A stretch of DNA of 25,318 nucleotides. It comes from JAICTV01 sp035634055 (GTDB lineage: Bacteria; Planctomycetota; Phycisphaerae; Tepidisphaerales; Tepidisphaeraceae). Each line of letters begins with the position of its first letter. The first letter of the stretch is position 1. Location of the stretch: positions 1-25,318 of the forward strand of contig DASQDR010000173.1 in assembly GCA_035634055.1 (NCBI GenBank), read 5' to 3'. Under the pieces are notes generated by a model. The model was not told the origin of the DNA. It saw nothing but the letters and a program-made list of their open reading frames with translations, and made no database searches. The position numbers and the translations under genes were made by a program. Positions 23,383 to 25,318 of the stretch are shown here, piece by piece.

Positions 23383-25318
23383 ATGGCAAAAATCATTGGC
23401 ATCGACCTTGGGACGACCAATTCCGTCGTCGCCATCATGGAAGGCGATCAGCCCAAGGTCCTGATCAACTCCCAGGGCAGCCGCATCACGCCCAGCGTCG
23501 TCGCCTTCACCGAGAAGGGCGAGCGGCTCGTCGGGCAGGTTGCCAAGCACCAGCAGGTGACCAACCCGAAGAACACCGTCTTCTCCGTCAAGCGCTTCAT
23601 CGGCCGCCGCCACGGCGAGGTGGCGCAGGAAGAGAAGATGGTCCCGTACGGCGTCACCGGCGGGTCGGACGAGTACGTGAAGATCCAGGTCCGCGGCAAG
23701 GAGTACACGCCGGAGGAAATCTCCGCGTTCATCCTCCAGGACCTGAAGAAGACCGCCGAGGATTACCTCGGCGAGAAGGTCGAGCAGGCGGTCATCACCG
23801 TGCCCGCCTACTTCAACGACGCGCAGCGGCAGGCGACCAAGAACGCCGGCGAGATCGCCGGGCTCAAGGTCATGCGCGTGCTCCCCGAGCCCACCGCCGC
23901 CGCGCTGGCGTACGGGCTGGATAAGAAGAAGAACGAGAAGATCCTGGTCTTCGACCTCGGCGGCGGCACGTTCGACGTGTCGGTGCTGGACGTCGGCGAC
24001 GGCGTCTTCGAGGTGCTGTCGATCAACGGCAACACCCACCTCGGCGGCGACGACTTCGACGAGGAGCTGATCAACTTCCTCGCCGAGGAGTTCCGCAAGC
24101 GCGAGGGGATCGATTTGCGCAAGGACCCGATGGCCCTCCAGCGCCTCAAGGAAGGGGCCGAGAAGGCGAAGATCGAGCTCTCCAACGCGATGGAGACCAC
24201 GGTCAACCTGCCGTTCATCACCGCCGACCAGAACGGCCCCAAGCACCTCCAGGAAACCATCACCCGCACGCGCTTCGAGCAGCTCATCGGCCCGCTGGTC
24301 GAGAAGTGCCGCAAGCCGGTGCTGGACGCGCTGAAGGACGCCGGGCTCGCCGCCAACGCGGTGGACGAGGTGGTCATGGTGGGCGGCTCCACCCGCGTGC
24401 CGATGGTGCAGCGGATGGTGAAGGAGATCTTCGCCGGCAAGGAGCCCAACCGCAGCGTCAACCCCGACGAGGTCGTCGCCATCGGCGCCGCCATCCAGGG
24501 CGCGATCGCCACCGGCGACGTCAAGGACATCCTGGTGCTGGACGCCACGCCGCTCTCGCTGGGCGTGGAGACCTTGGGCGGCGTGATGACCGTGCTGATC
24601 CCGCGGAACACCACGATCCCGACCAGCAAGAAGGAAGTTTTCTCCACCGCCGCCGACAACCAGTCGGCCGTGACGATCAACGTCCTGCAGGGCGAGCGCG
24701 AGTTCGCGCGCGACAACCGGCTGCTGGGCACCTTCAACCTCGAGGGGATCCCGCCGGCGCCCCGCGGCGTGCCGCAGATCGAGGTGACGTTCAACATCGA
24801 CGTCAACGGCATCCTCGCCGTCAGCGCCAAGGACCTCGGCACCGCCAAGGAGAACAAGATCACCGTGCAGAACAGCGGTGGGCTCTCCAAGGAGGAGATC
24901 GAGAAGATGAAGCGCGAGGCCGAGAGCCACGCCGCCGACGACAAGAAGCGGCGCGAGGTGATCGACCTGAAGAACCAGGGCGAGAGCCTGGCCTACGCGA
25001 CCGAGCGGTCGCTGAAGGAGTACGGCGACAAGGTCACCGCCGAGACCCGCGCCGACATCGAGCGCCAGCTCGGCGAGCTGCGCGACGCGCTGAAGACCGA
25101 CGACGGCGACGTGATCAGGAAGAAGATGGAGCTGCTGACCGAGAAGTCGCACAAGCTGGCCGAGGAAATGTACAAGTCCGCCCCCGGCGGCGCGGGCGGG
25201 GCGGGCGCGGGCGGCGCGGGCCCCGGCCCCGAAGCCTCCACCGACCGCGGCACCACCGGCGCAGGCGGCGCGGGGGGCGCGGGCGGCGCGGGGGGCGGGG
25301 CGGGCAGGAGGGACGACG
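23383..25318 (+). CDS. dnaK: Molecular chaperone DnaK (Hsp70), 3' end outside the window
   Basis: 645 codons are present and the frame is open to the end, so the extreme C-terminus is missing. The N-terminal ATPase domain shows phosphate-1 IGIDLGTTNS, VKRFIGRRH, AYFNDAQRQATKNAG, ILPEPTAA-like LPEPTAAALAYG, phosphate-2 VFDLGGGTFDVSVLD, GGDDFDEELI and adenosine-binding VMVGGSTRVPMVQ. The interdomain linker DILVLDATPLSLGVET leads to the substrate-binding domain (NQSAVTINVLQGEREFARDN, GVPQIEVTFNIDVNGILAVS) and the helical lid. The protein binds exposed hydrophobic peptides with DnaJ and GrpE. The tail after the lid is an unusually long Gly/Ala-rich stretch. An AGGAG precedes ATG 23383. No CIRCE element is complete upstream. 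Confidence 0.97.
   Translation, partial: MAKIIGIDLGTTNSVVAIMEGDQPKVLINSQGSRITPSVVAFTEKGERLVGQVAKHQQVTNPKNTVFSVKRFIGRRHGEVAQEEKMVPYGVTGGSDEYVKIQVRGKEYTPEEISAFILQDLKKTAEDYLGEKVEQAVITVPAYFNDAQRQATKNAGEIAGLKVMRVLPEPTAAALAYGLDKKKNEKILVFDLGGGTFDVSVLDVGDGVFEVLSINGNTHLGGDDFDEELINFLAEEFRKREGIDLRKDPMALQRLKEGAEKAKIELSNAMETTVNLPFITADQNGPKHLQETITRTRFEQLIGPLVEKCRKPVLDALKDAGLAANAVDEVVMVGGSTRVPMVQRMVKEIFAGKEPNRSVNPDEVVAIGAAIQGAIATGDVKDILVLDATPLSLGVETLGGVMTVLIPRNTTIPTSKKEVFSTAADNQSAVTINVLQGEREFARDNRLLGTFNLEGIPPAPRGVPQIEVTFNIDVNGILAVSAKDLGTAKENKITVQNSGGLSKEEIEKMKREAESHAADDKKRREVIDLKNQGESLAYATERSLKEYGDKVTAETRADIERQLGELRDALKTDDGDVIRKKMELLTEKSHKLAEEMYKSAPGGAGGAGAGGAGPGPEASTDRGTTGAGGAGGAGGAGGGAGRRDD

Noticed and set aside
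1..25318. CRISPR array, tRNA/rRNA genes, insertion sequences, prophage.
   Set aside because: No regularly spaced direct repeats, no cloverleaf or conserved rRNA segments, and no transposase or integrase motifs were seen. The collar-domain protein has no phage neighbours, so it is not taken as a prophage sign.

Overview
The window is about 25 kb of high-GC bacterial chromosome. Long open frames occur on both strands, GTG and TTG starts are frequent, and AT-richer imperfect inverted repeats lie between some genes. The gene content fits a planctomycete, perhaps in the Phycisphaerae/Tepidisphaerales range. That placement is an inference from an exosortase linked to EpsI, a giant TPR protein, a Wza-like exporter and a Wzc-like kinase, from the TTCGTCATT-type repeats, and from a decayed SdrD-B-like repeat. 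There is no rRNA, tRNA, insertion sequence, CRISPR or prophage.

Layout: positions 1-67 hold the 3' tip of a plus-strand gene, possibly valS. A repeat hairpin follows, then gpsA (-), a solitary AAA+ ATPase (+), a GH20 hexosaminidase (-), a stand-alone nuoB (+) with a parDE-type toxin-antitoxin pair just downstream, a DUF2007/zinc-ribbon membrane protein (-) and a small membrane-anchored protein (+).

The centre (7.4-19.1 kb) is one functional block read on the minus strand. In transcription order it encodes an SLBB polysaccharide-export lipoprotein (TTG start), an exosortase, an EpsI-family protein (GTGA overlap with the exosortase), a 1571-residue membrane-anchored TPR protein, and a Wzc-type chain-length/tyrosine-kinase protein closed by a strong intrinsic terminator. 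Together these look like the envelope-spanning export, assembly and protein-sorting core of an exopolysaccharide/exosortase system. No glycosyltransferase, flippase, polymerase or PEP-CTERM substrate is present, so the sugar-building genes and sorted proteins must lie elsewhere. Three features stand out: a ~150-residue low-complexity insert inside the first SLBB domain, an altered kinase Walker A' motif beside an intact tyrosine tail, and an exosortase with long soluble extensions at both ends.

The right part holds about 750 bp without an intact gene, including a likely remnant of a surface-protein repeat. After it come a membrane-anchored tail-collar-domain protein (-), hemL (-), an unrecognised 138-residue protein (+), a 536-bp spacer with an orphan minus-strand terminator, and dnaK (+), which runs off the end. 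All start choices, domain calls and the taxonomic placement come from reading the sequence; no searches were run.
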